Assembly (NCBI RefSeq): GCF_023544465.1
Contig: NZ_JALPVL010000006.1
Coordinates: forward strand, 372,001 to 436,000
Length of the DNA: 64,000 nt
Direction: 5' to 3'
Origin: Paractinoplanes maris
GTDB lineage: Bacteria; Actinomycetota; Actinomycetes; Mycobacteriales; Micromonosporaceae
The notes under the pieces were generated by a model. That model ran no database searches, was not told where the DNA came from, and saw nothing but the letters and a program-made list of their open reading frames with translations. The position numbers and the translations under genes are program-made. Every line of letters starts with the position of its first letter. The first letter of the stretch is position 1. This document shows positions 25,665-33,704 of this stretch, piece by piece.

Positions 25665-27191
25665 TCAGCGGCTACCGACCGGCGCTTCGGCGTCCGGCGA
25701 GCTTACGGCGGCGGTGGCCGGCCCGGCTGCCAGGCGAACCCGGCGGCGCAAGCGCCCGATCCACGGCGCGTCCGGTCCGTTCAGCGGGCCGCCGTCGGGG
25801 TCGTCGCTGTAGTTCTGGCGGACCGGATCCAGCTCGGGCCGCCAGATCTCGCGGATCACCAGCCCGCACAGCACCGCGACCGTGACGAGGCGCAGGGTCG
25901 AGGCCAGCACGAAGGTGCCCTCGGGGATCACCGGCTTGCCCCCGGCCCCCATCAGCTCGGCATAGAACGCTGTGAAGTATCCGAACTCGGCGACCGTCCA
26001 GGCCATGATCGCTCCCCAGCGGGGACGCGCCAGCACGATCAACGGCAGCAGCCACAACACGTACTGCTGGGACCACACCTTGCTGGTGATCAGGAACGCC
26101 GCGACCACGAGGAAGGCGAGCTGGGCGACCCGCGGCCGGCGCGGCGCCAGCCAGGCCAGCAGACCGATGCCCGCACAGGCCAGGCCGAACAACGCGTACG
26201 AGACCAGGTTGAGCGTCGGCACATGGTCACTCAGCCATTGGAAGGGTCCCTGGTCACCGGCGGCGCCGGAGTTCCACTTGCCGTCCAGGTAACGCCCGAT
26301 GTACCAGAGCGTCCCCCAGTCGATCGGCCGCTCACTGTTGAGCCGGAAGAACCGCAGCCAACTCTCGTGGTACCAGAAGAAGACCGGGAAGTTGACCACC
26401 GCCCAGCTCACCGCGGCCGTGGCCATCGCCGCCCCCCACGAGCGCATGGCTTTCGACCGCAACGCCAGCACCAGCAGCGGACCGAGGATGAACAGCGGCC
26501 ACAGTTTCGCCGCGCCGCCCAGCCCCAGGAACACCCCGGCCCAGGCCGGATGCTTCTTGGCCCACAGGTAGAGCCCGATGGCGGCCAGCCCGATGGCCAG
26601 GAAGTCCCAGTTGACCGTCGCGGTGAAGAAGATGATCGGCGAGACCGCGAAGATGGCCGCGTCCCACGGCCGGCGCCGCCGCAACGCCAGGATGATCGCC
26701 GCGGTCGCCACGGCCAGTGCCGAGAGCACGATCACGTTGATGTTGTAGAACCAGGTGCCCTGGTTGATCTCCGGATGCGACTCGCCGTACGCGTGCACCG
26801 GCAGACCCAGTGCGCCCATGAAGTAACCCGTCACCACCGGGTATTCGACCGGCCAGTCCTTGTAGGGGACCGCACCCTCGTTGAGGTGCTCGGCGTAGTA
26901 CAGCGCCAGCACGTCGGTGTAGCAGAACCGCGTGTATTGCACGTTCTGCTGCCAGTCGCCGCTCTGGCAGGGCGATTTCTGCACCCATGAGAAGGCGAGC
27001 GTCATGCAGGTCAGCGCGAGGATGATCCGCGTCGCCGTCCAGAACCGGCCCGGCCGGGCGTCGGGCCGCACCGCGTGCGAACCGAGCGGCCCACCGATCG
27101 ACTCGGACAGGCCGCGCACGAATCCGTCGGACGTCGCCGGCGCACTGGGCTTGTCGGGGCGGTCGACGTCCTCGGACGGTTGCGTGCTCAT
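25665..27191 (-). CDS. GT87-like polyprenol-phosphate glycosyltransferase, membrane
   Basis: This 508-residue protein has about ten membrane helices. After a soluble leader and the first helix, the outer loop reads WQQNVQYTRFCYTDVLALYYAEHL...VPYKDWPVEYPVVTG, with the acidic residues expected near the active site of GT-C family 87 enzymes. Other landmarks are VNWDFLAIGLAAIGLYLWAKK and GAAKLWPLFILGP. Its position next to the class A PBP is conserved in actinobacteria (compare Rv0051 next to ponA1). A role in mannan or arabinan-type envelope glycan synthesis is likely but unproven. Confidence 0.8.
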   Translation of the reverse strand: MSTQPSEDVDRPDKPSAPATSDGFVRGLSESIGGPLGSHAVRPDARPGRFWTATRIILALTCMTLAFSWVQKSPCQSGDWQQNVQYTRFCYTDVLALYYAEHLNEGAVPYKDWPVEYPVVTGYFMGALGLPVHAYGESHPEINQGTWFYNINVIVLSALAVATAAIILALRRRRPWDAAIFAVSPIIFFTATVNWDFLAIGLAAIGLYLWAKKHPAWAGVFLGLGGAAKLWPLFILGPLLVLALRSKAMRSWGAAMATAAVSWAVVNFPVFFWYHESWLRFFRLNSERPIDWGTLWYIGRYLDGKWNSGAAGDQGPFQWLSDHVPTLNLVSYALFGLACAGIGLLAWLAPRRPRVAQLAFLVVAAFLITSKVWSQQYVLWLLPLIVLARPRWGAIMAWTVAEFGYFTAFYAELMGAGGKPVIPEGTFVLASTLRLVTVAVLCGLVIREIWRPELDPVRQNYSDDPDGGPLNGPDAPWIGRLRRRVRLAAGPATAAVSSPDAEAPVGSR

Positions 27192-27329
27192 GTCATGGCA
27201 TCATGCCGTACTGCGTACCGGAGGCTCGGAACGACCTACGCAGAAAAAGAGCCGGCGCGCAGACCCCGGGGAGTCGCGCCCCCGAAACGGGGCGACGGCG
27301 GGGTGCGGGGGGGCGCGCACCCCCCTCCT

Positions 27330-27366
27330 AAAAAAATGCGCCGGCCCCCCCCCGGGGGGGCGGCGC
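27330..27366 (-). terminator. Intrinsic terminator of the PBP gene, with homopolymer runs
   Basis: Read leftward: GCGCCG followed by C-run, then G-run and CGGCGC, then seven T residues. The stem is extremely GC-rich (C9/G7 runs on the + strand). A second hairpin, GGGTGCG with CGCACCC, lies at 27301-27322. The runs are prone to sequencing error, so the exact run lengths may be wrong. Confidence 0.75.
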
Positions 27367-27379
27367 CCCGGCTCATCGG

Positions 27380-30178
27380 TCAGTCGCCTGTGTCCGGTGG
27401 CGCGAAGGTCGGCTGGGTCGGTTGTTCCTCGGGAGTTCCGCCACCCCCGTCGTTGTCGCCGCCGCCGTCATCGCCGCCGCCGTCGTCACCGCCGTTGTTG
27501 TCGCCGTTCCCGCCGCCGTTGTTGTTACCGCCGCCGTTGTTCTCGCCGTTCCCGCCCCCGTTGTTGTTACCGCCACCGTTGTTGTTGTTCTGGTTGCAGT
27601 CGGGTCCGATGAAGCCGAGCACGCAGTCGCCGTCGTCCGACGGGTTCTGCGGGGGCGGCGGGGCCGCCTGGCCGTTCGCGAAGGGGCTGTCCGGATTTCC
27701 GGTCTCGACCCGCTCGGGGAAGTCCTCGCGTTCCAGATCCTTCGCCTTGATCACGGCGTCCAGGAACTTCTTCCAGATCTTCGAAGGCGTGCCGGCGCCG
27801 AACATGTCCCGGCCGTTGGACTCCTTCAGCTCGACCTTGTTCTTGGCGCCTCCCACCCAGACCGTGGCGGCGAGCTGCGGCATGCCACCGACGAACCAGG
27901 TGTCACCGCTGCCCTCGTTGAATTCCCAGGTACCGGACTTGGCAATGCCTTCCTGGCCGTTGCGCAGATCGCGGTCGTCGACCTCGACGATCTCCTTCAA
28001 CACGGACTGGAGGTTCGACATCTGGTCGGCGTTGAAGACCGGCTTCCCGTCGATCTTCTCGCTGCCGACGATCGACTTCGTGCCGGTGTCGGGGTCCACC
28101 CGCGACACCGATCGGATGAAGTGGGCGTCATGGTGGACGCCGTTGCCGACGATCGTGGCGACACCCTCGGCGTGCTCGAGCGGCACGACGCGGTACTGGC
28201 CGAAGGCGACCTCGTTGTCGAAGTAGCCGGGCTGCTTCCAGACGGAGGCGTCGGTCTTGGTCAGGTCGACCAGCTTGCCGTTGGGGAACTGCTTGTTGCC
28301 GTCGGTGTACATGTGCTGGATGCCGGCGTCACGGGCGGCGGCGATGACCTTCTCTCGGCCGATGCCCTCGGCGATCCAGTAGAACGGGAAGTTGTACGAC
28401 TTGATCGTCGCCGTCTCGAGGTCACAGCGCTTGATCTGACCGCGGCAGACGGCTCCGGGATCGGCGCCCGCATTGCTGATCTCCCGGCCGTTCGGACGCA
28501 GCTTGGTGCCGTCCCAGCGCGTCTTGAAGGAGATGTCCTCCTTCAGGGCGGCGGCCAGCGTATAGATCTTGAAGGTCGAGCCGGGCGACTGACCACCGTC
28601 GATCTTGAGGGTGTCGCTGCGCATGTAGCCGCCGTAGTCGATGCCCGTCGGGTCGTCACCGCCGTAGTAGCCGAGCACCCGCCCCGTCTTCGGGTCGATG
28701 CCGATCACCGCGGCCTGGTACGACGCCGGCTTGTCGTTCATCGGGGAGCTCTCGCTCTTACGCGAGCCCGCCTCTTCGGCCGCCTTCTGCACCACCGGGT
28801 CGATCGTCGTGGTGACCGTCAGACCGCCCTTGTCGAACTCCTGCTGGCTGATGCCCATCCCGGCGAGCTCGGCCCGGACGTGCCGCATGATCATGTCGAC
28901 CGGCTTGGCGGTCGTGCCCTTGCTGGCCGTGCTCTTGGACGTCTTCTTGACCTTGGGATAGACCCGCTTGTTGTAGACGTCCTGGGAGATCCAGCCCATT
29001 TCGAGCATGTTCGCCATCGTGTACTCCCACCGCGCCTTGGCGTCGACGGGGTTGATGTTGGGGTCGTAGCCCTTGTGCGTGGCCGTGGGCTCCGGCTGCT
29101 TGATGATCGAGGCGAGCACCGCGGCCTCGTACGGCGTGATGGCGTTCTTCTGCCCGGCCGGCGTGGTCACCGACTTGCCGAAGTAGCCCTGCGCCGCGGC
29201 CTGGATGCCGTACCGGCCGTTGCCCAGGTAGATGTAGTTCAAGTACATGCCCATGATCTGGTCTTTGTTGTACTTGCCCTCCATCTTGCGGGCGATCACC
29301 GCCTCGCGGAGCTTGCGGTTGTAGCTGATCTCCTTGAGGTCGGCCGCGTGCCGGGCGTACTGCTGGGTGATCGTCGACGCACCCTGCTGGTCGCCACCGG
29401 TGAAGTTGTTGTACGCGGCGCGGACGATGCCTTTCATGTCGATGCCGTGGTGCTTGTAGAAGTTCTTGTCCTCGGCCGCCGCGACCGCGTGCTCGACGAC
29501 CTTGTTGATCTGTGCCTCGGGAACCACCGTGCGGTTCTGCTCGCCCAGCTTGGCCAGGACCGTGCCCTTGGTGTCGAGGATCACGTTCGACTGGTCCTCG
29601 CTGACCGGCGAGGGCAGGTCGACATCGTCGAAGAAGTATGTGCCGCCGACCACACCGGCGCCGAGCAGAATGACCAGCACCGCCGCCGCGGCGGTCAGGA
29701 TGTTGGTGCGGCGGCGACGCTTGGCCGCCTTCGACTTGTCCTTGCCGCCGCCCGACCCCGAGCGGCCGCCGCCGAGGCTTCCCTCGTCACCGAGGCCGGC
29801 GCCGGGGCGCACGGCGGCTCGCGCGACCGTCCCGGTGCCGCGCACCGGGGCCGCGGCGCCGACCGAGGCCCGCGCACCGACGCGCGCCGACCCCACCGAG
29901 GCGCTGCCCACGGAAGCACTGCCCACCGAGGCGCTGCCCACCGAGGCACTGCCGACGGGGGCGCTGCCCACCGAGGCCCGCCCGGCCGGGGCCGGCCCCG
30001 CCGGCGGCCGGCCGGGGTTGACCGACGCGCGCCCACCGGCGCCCCGGCGGTAAGCGTCGGGCGCCGGCCGAGCCGATGCCGAGTAGGAAGATGGCTGGTC
30101 GTCGTCAGGCGCGGAGCTCGAGGACCCGGGCACACGGGCCCGGGCACGCGAGGACTGCGGTTCGCCGTACGAGTTCAT
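27380..30178 (-). CDS. ponA: Class A penicillin-binding protein (PonA-like)
   Basis: This 932-residue bifunctional murein polymerase and cross-linker starts at ATG 30178 after GAGGTG. Residues 1-150 are a disordered cytoplasmic tail with VGSAS repeats. One membrane helix (TAAAAVLVILLGAGVVGGTYFF) follows near 155-180. The GT51 domain has EDKNFYKHHGID (catalytic Glu236) and GASTITQQYAR. The transpeptidase has STFK (Ser534, Lys537), SYN (594-596) and KSGT (747-750). The C-terminus is a Gly/Asn/Asp-rich tail of about 75 residues. In actinobacteria this gene lies between DUF5318 and GT87 genes, as here. It acts at the outer face of the membrane. Confidence 0.95.
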   Translation of the reverse strand: MNSYGEPQSSRARARVPGSSSSAPDDDQPSSYSASARPAPDAYRRGAGGRASVNPGRPPAGPAPAGRASVGSAPVGSASVGSASVGSASVGSASVGSARVGARASVGAAAPVRGTGTVARAAVRPGAGLGDEGSLGGGRSGSGGGKDKSKAAKRRRRTNILTAAAAVLVILLGAGVVGGTYFFDDVDLPSPVSEDQSNVILDTKGTVLAKLGEQNRTVVPEAQINKVVEHAVAAAEDKNFYKHHGIDMKGIVRAAYNNFTGGDQQGASTITQQYARHAADLKEISYNRKLREAVIARKMEGKYNKDQIMGMYLNYIYLGNGRYGIQAAAQGYFGKSVTTPAGQKNAITPYEAAVLASIIKQPEPTATHKGYDPNINPVDAKARWEYTMANMLEMGWISQDVYNKRVYPKVKKTSKSTASKGTTAKPVDMIMRHVRAELAGMGISQQEFDKGGLTVTTTIDPVVQKAAEEAGSRKSESSPMNDKPASYQAAVIGIDPKTGRVLGYYGGDDPTGIDYGGYMRSDTLKIDGGQSPGSTFKIYTLAAALKEDISFKTRWDGTKLRPNGREISNAGADPGAVCRGQIKRCDLETATIKSYNFPFYWIAEGIGREKVIAAARDAGIQHMYTDGNKQFPNGKLVDLTKTDASVWKQPGYFDNEVAFGQYRVVPLEHAEGVATIVGNGVHHDAHFIRSVSRVDPDTGTKSIVGSEKIDGKPVFNADQMSNLQSVLKEIVEVDDRDLRNGQEGIAKSGTWEFNEGSGDTWFVGGMPQLAATVWVGGAKNKVELKESNGRDMFGAGTPSKIWKKFLDAVIKAKDLEREDFPERVETGNPDSPFANGQAAPPPPQNPSDDGDCVLGFIGPDCNQNNNNGGGNNNGGGNGENNGGGNNNGGGNGDNNGGDDGGGDDGGGDNDGGGGTPEEQPTQPTFAPPDTGD
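29886..29976 (-). repeat. 15-bp coding tandem repeats (VGSAS)
   Basis: Six consecutive 15-bp units encode VGSAS or close variants (VGSAP, VGSAR) in the cytoplasmic tail of the PBP. Copies are nearly identical at the DNA level, which suggests recent slippage and likely length variation between strains. Confidence 0.8.
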
Positions 30179-30367
30179 GCGGTCACACCTCGGTCGCGGT
30201 GACGAGCGCGGGGATGACCCTGGAGGGGCCTTCACCTGCGACGACACGCGCGGACGATTCGGGCTGCATACCGGCAGCCGCCCTGACGGATGTCATGAAT
30301 GACCGGCTGTGGCGCTGGATGCGCGAGCCGGTCGGGGTCGTGTCAACGGTAGCGAGATAGATCCACG

Positions 30368-30838
30368 TCATCGGCGGGCATCCCACCCGTGTGACGACAA
30401 CCCGGTTTCGCGGTGGCGGCCCGCGGCGGACGAGGCGGCCAGCGCCTCGACCCGATCGAGTTCGTCGGCGGTGAGCGCGTCCCGTCCGAGCAGGTACTGC
30501 TCGGCCAGGTGATTCCACGCGCAGGACTGGCACACCTCCACGACGAACACCTGGAACTCACGCAGTGTCATCGCCAGCACAGGAAGCTCGGAGAGCTTGC
30601 GAGCCTGCCCGGCGGACTGCTTGAGCTCATCGCCATAGATGTAGTGCACGAGTGTCAGGTTGTCGCGGCGGCAGATCGGGCACCGGTCCTCGGTCGGCTC
30701 CCCATGGAATCGAGCAGCGCTTTTGAGGTAGGGCGAGGCATCACAGACCTCGAGCGTCCCGATCTTGCCGTTGTGCACGTCACGCAGCACTGCTCGCTTC
30801 TGTAGCGAGTAGTCGACCACCTGCCGCTGCGTTCGCAT
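30368..30838 (-). CDS. DUF5318 protein (Rv0049-like)
   Basis: This 156-residue protein has a conserved start (MRTQRQVVDYSLQKRAVLRDV), a CPICRRDNL pair and a later EVCQSCAWNHL pair, which together look like a zinc-binding four-cysteine site. It is upstream of the class A PBP and on the same strand, the same arrangement as Rv0049-ponA1 in Mycobacterium tuberculosis. Function is unknown; the neighbourhood suggests a link to wall synthesis. Confidence 0.8.
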   Translation of the reverse strand: MRTQRQVVDYSLQKRAVLRDVHNGKIGTLEVCDASPYLKSAARFHGEPTEDRCPICRRDNLTLVHYIYGDELKQSAGQARKLSELPVLAMTLREFQVFVVEVCQSCAWNHLAEQYLLGRDALTADELDRVEALAASSAAGRHRETGLSSHGWDARR

Positions 30839-30951
30839 GGCGAAGAGACTACGCGGTCCAACGTCGAGCGGCGACAGTCATCACTCAGCGTGGCGGACGT
30901 GTAGCTCCCTCATGAACAGCTTGCGCACGTGCGGCAACGGATCTACGGTTG

Positions 30952-30974
30952 CGATGTATCGGGCCGATACATCG
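30952..30974. promoter_or_regulatory. Palindromic operator in front of padR
   Basis: A perfect inverted repeat, CGATGTATCGG / CCGATACATCG, with one central base. It lies 24 bases before the PadR start codon and in the divergent gap to the DUF5318 gene. ATGT...ACAT arms are typical of PadR-family operators, so autoregulation of the padR-ino1 operon is likely. Confidence 0.65.
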
Positions 30975-30997
30975 GAGCGAGGCAAGGAGGGTGGCCG

Positions 30998-31648
30998 ATG
31001 CTGGAACTGGCGATTCTCGGCCTCCTCCAGGAGACCCCGATGCACGGCTACGAGCTGCGCAAGGAGCTCGTCACCAAACTGGGCACGTTCCGCGCCGCGA
31101 TCAGCTACGGCACCCTCTATCCGACTCTCAAGCGGCTGCAGACAGCCGGTTGGATCACCGAATCCGAGTCGGATCCGACGATGATCCCCCCGATGACCAG
31201 CAAACGGGGCCGGGTTGTTTACAAGATCACTGCCGATGGCAAGGAGCGGTTCGCGGAGCTGCTGGCCCAGGCCGGCCCGGAGACCTACGACGACGCCGGC
31301 TTCGGTGTTCACTTCGCGTTCTTCTCCCGGACCGACCGCGCCACCCGGCTGCGCATCCTGGAGGGCCGCCGCCGGCGCATCGAGGAGCGGCGGGAGGGCC
31401 TGCGCGACGTGCTGTCCCGGGCCGCCGGCCGCCTCGACGCCTACACGCTCGAACTGCAGCGCCACGGGCTCGACGCCTGTGAGCGCGAAGTCCGCTGGCT
31501 GGAGGAGCTCATCACCAACGAGCGCTCCGGCCGCGCCCCGGCAGGCTCTGCCGGGACGATCGACATCCCCGTCGCCGAGCTGCCACAGGAGCCGGCGACC
31601 GGGGACGCACCCCCCGAACCCCCGCGTCCACACCTGGACCGGCCGTGA
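30998..31648 (+). CDS. PadR-family transcriptional regulator
   Basis: This 216-residue regulator starts at ATG 30998 with AAGGAGG upstream. Residues 1-85 form the winged helix (LELAILGLLQETPMHGYELRKEL, ISYGTLYPTLKRLQTAGWITE, GRVVYKITADGKERF). The rest is a long helical dimerisation part (RLRILEGRRRRIEERREGLRDVL). Its TGA is 20 bases before the ino1 start, so the two are cotranscribed. The order PadR-ino1 is conserved (compare Rv0047c-Rv0046c). A perfect palindrome sits before it. Confidence 0.92.
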   Translation: MLELAILGLLQETPMHGYELRKELVTKLGTFRAAISYGTLYPTLKRLQTAGWITESESDPTMIPPMTSKRGRVVYKITADGKERFAELLAQAGPETYDDAGFGVHFAFFSRTDRATRLRILEGRRRRIEERREGLRDVLSRAAGRLDAYTLELQRHGLDACEREVRWLEELITNERSGRAPAGSAGTIDIPVAELPQEPATGDAPPEPPRPHLDRP

Positions 31649-31668
31649 TGAACAAGGAGGCAAACGCG

Positions 31669-32748
31669 ATGGGCTCCGTCCGCGTCGCCATCGTCGGTGT
31701 GGGTAACTGCGCCTCGTCCCTCGTGCAGGGCGTGGAGTATTACAAGAACGCCGACCCCAACGACCGCGTCCCGGGTCTCATGCACGTGACCTTCGGCGAC
31801 TACCACGTATCTGACGTGAAGTTCGTCGCGGCGTTCGATGTGGACGCCAAGAAGGTCGGCATGGACCTCAGTGAGGCGATCGTTGCCAGCGAGAACAACA
31901 CGATCAAGCTGACCGACGTGCCGCCGACCGGCGTCAGCGTCCAGCGCGGACCGACGTTCGACGGTCTGGGCACCTACTACCGCGAGATCATCGAGGAGTC
32001 GGCAGCCGAGGTTGTCGACGTCGTGCAGGCACTGCGCGACGCCGAGGTCGACGTGGTCGTCTCCTACCTGCCGGTGGGCTCCGAGCAGGCCGACAAGTTC
32101 TACGCCCAGGCCGCGATCGACGCGGGCTGTGCCTTCGTCAACGCGCTGCCGGTCTTCATCGCCTCCGACCCGGCGTGGGCCCAGAAGTTCACCGACGCCG
32201 GCCTGCCGATCGTCGGCGACGACATCAAGAGCCAGGTCGGTGCGACGATCGTGCACCGCGCGCTGGCCAAGCTGTTCGAGGACCGCGGGGTCGAGCTGCT
32301 GCGCACCTACCAGCTCAACTTCGGCGGCAACATGGACTTCATGAACATGTTGGAGCGCACCCGCCTGGTCTCCAAGAAGATCTCGAAGACCCAGTCGGTG
32401 ACCTCCCAGATCCCGCACGAGATGATCAAGAGTGACGTGCACATCGGCCCGTCGGACCACGTGCCGTGGCTCGACGACCGCAAGTGGGCCTACATCCGGC
32501 TCGAGGGCCGCTCGTTCGGCGACACCCCGCTGATGGCCGAGCTGAAGCTCGAGGTGTGGGACTCGCCGAACTCGGCCGGTGTGATCATCGACGCCGTCCG
32601 CGCGGCGAAGATCGCCAAGGACCGCGGCATCGGTGGCCCGATCCTGTCGGCCTCGTCCTACTTCATGAAGTCCCCGCCGGTGCAGTACAACGACCACGAC
32701 GCCAAGGAAAGCGTCGAGGCGTTCATCCGCGGCGACATCGAGCGCTGA
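31669..32748 (+). CDS. ino1: Inositol-3-phosphate synthase
   Basis: This 359-residue enzyme converts glucose 6-phosphate to 1D-myo-inositol 3-phosphate with NAD, feeding phosphatidylinositol and mycothiol synthesis. The start MGSVRVAIVGVGNCASSLVQG carries the NAD-binding loop; ATG 31669 follows AAGGAGG by 8 bases. The C-terminal half has LNFGGNMDFMNMLE and the SKKISKTQSVTSQ lysine block, typical of actinobacterial Ino1. It is the second gene of the padR operon. Confidence 0.96.
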   Translation: MGSVRVAIVGVGNCASSLVQGVEYYKNADPNDRVPGLMHVTFGDYHVSDVKFVAAFDVDAKKVGMDLSEAIVASENNTIKLTDVPPTGVSVQRGPTFDGLGTYYREIIEESAAEVVDVVQALRDAEVDVVVSYLPVGSEQADKFYAQAAIDAGCAFVNALPVFIASDPAWAQKFTDAGLPIVGDDIKSQVGATIVHRALAKLFEDRGVELLRTYQLNFGGNMDFMNMLERTRLVSKKISKTQSVTSQIPHEMIKSDVHIGPSDHVPWLDDRKWAYIRLEGRSFGDTPLMAELKLEVWDSPNSAGVIIDAVRAAKIAKDRGIGGPILSASSYFMKSPPVQYNDHDAKESVEAFIRGDIER

Positions 32749-32761
32749 ACCAGCCAGCAGG

Positions 32762-32787
32762 AGGGCCGGGCCGTTGGGCTCGGCCCT
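32762..32787 (+). terminator. Terminator after ino1
   Basis: An 11-bp stem (AGGGCCGGGCC with GGCTCGGCCCT, one G-U pair) with a GTTG loop, 14 bases after the ino1 stop and followed by a short T-rich stretch. Confidence 0.8.
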
Positions 32788-32791
32788 TTCG

Positions 32792-33247
32792 CTATGACCA
32801 GGCCTTGGCCAGCGCGACCCGAGCCTCCAGCTCGAGCAGCTTCCTCTTCCGGTCGAGCCCGCCGCCGAAGCCGACCATCTTGCCCCCGGCACCGACCACC
32901 CGGTGACACGGCACGATCACCGGTATCGGGTTGTGGTTGCAGGCCGTGCCGACCGCGCGCGCCGCACCGGGGTCACCCAGGGCGGTCGCGATCGCGCCAT
33001 AGGTGACCATCTCGCCGTACGGAATCTTGGCTATCTCGCCCCACACGGCCCGCTCGAACTCCGACCCACCGGGCATGGCCACCGGCACCGTGAAATCGGT
33101 GAGCTCGCCCTCGAAATAGGCCTCGAGCTCCCGGACGGCGGGATGGGAGCCGGACGGCCCGGGGCGCGCCGCGAAGCGGACACCCACCACCGTGTCGCCC
33201 TCGACGGCGACACCGAGCGGCCCGATGGCCGAGTCAACGACGAACAT
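32792..33247 (-). CDS. ogt: Methylated-DNA--protein-cysteine methyltransferase
   Basis: This 151-residue suicide enzyme removes alkyl groups from O6-alkylguanine onto its own cysteine. The active-site motif IPVIVPCHRVVGAGGKMVGFGGG is complete. The helix-turn-helix region (PYGEMVTYGAIATALGDPGAARAVG) and Asn hinge (NHNPIP) are present. ATG 33247 gives a normal family length; the frame is open for about 25 more codons. Its start overlaps the end of the upstream small membrane-protein gene. Confidence 0.93.
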   Translation of the reverse strand: MFVVDSAIGPLGVAVEGDTVVGVRFAARPGPSGSHPAVRELEAYFEGELTDFTVPVAMPGGSEFERAVWGEIAKIPYGEMVTYGAIATALGDPGAARAVGTACNHNPIPVIVPCHRVVGAGGKMVGFGGGLDRKRKLLELEARVALAKAWS

Positions 33248-33668
33248 CCCCCGATTCTGCTCCGTGGGTACGACAGTTCGCTCCCGAGGTCCGCCCCGCT
33301 CTCCTCGGCTTGACCTGAGCAATGATCGCGTCGACGACCGGAACCACCATCGCCAACGGGACGGCGACGATCAACGCCAGGATCCCGTTGACGACCAACA
33401 GATCAGCCATTTCCGAGGTGTGCGGCATACCCCGGCCCCATTGATCGCCACTCTCGCCCATCCCGCCGTACTGCAACGGGACCGGGCCAGTGACATCAGG
33501 CCTCAGCTGGGCGCCGAGCAGGAGAGACACGACCGACCCGGCAACCGAGAGAAGGGCGAACCACAGCCGTACGGTTTGAGTGCCGCGCCAGCACAGCATG
33601 ATCCACGTGAGAACGAGCGCGGCCGGAAGAATCCACGCTTGCCAGAACAGGTCGGCGAGCAGTCCCAC
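33234..33668 (-). CDS. Small membrane protein of unknown function
   Basis: This 144-residue protein has a GTG start at 33668. Three hydrophobic segments are visible: LFWQAWILPAALVLTWIML, LWFALLSVAGSVVSLLLG, and LLVVNGILALIVAVPLAMVV. The loop between the second and third has GGMGESGDQWGRGMPH, and the C-terminus is basic. I do not recognise a family. Its end overlaps the ogt start by 14 bases, so the two may be coupled. Confidence 0.55.
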   Translation of the reverse strand: MGLLADLFWQAWILPAALVLTWIMLCWRGTQTVRLWFALLSVAGSVVSLLLGAQLRPDVTGPVPLQYGGMGESGDQWGRGMPHTSEMADLLVVNGILALIVAVPLAMVVPVVDAIIAQVKPRRAGRTSGANCRTHGAESGDVRR

Positions 33669-33704
33669 GCGGCGACCCTAGCGGCAGCCCGCAACGAAAC
33701 CGAT

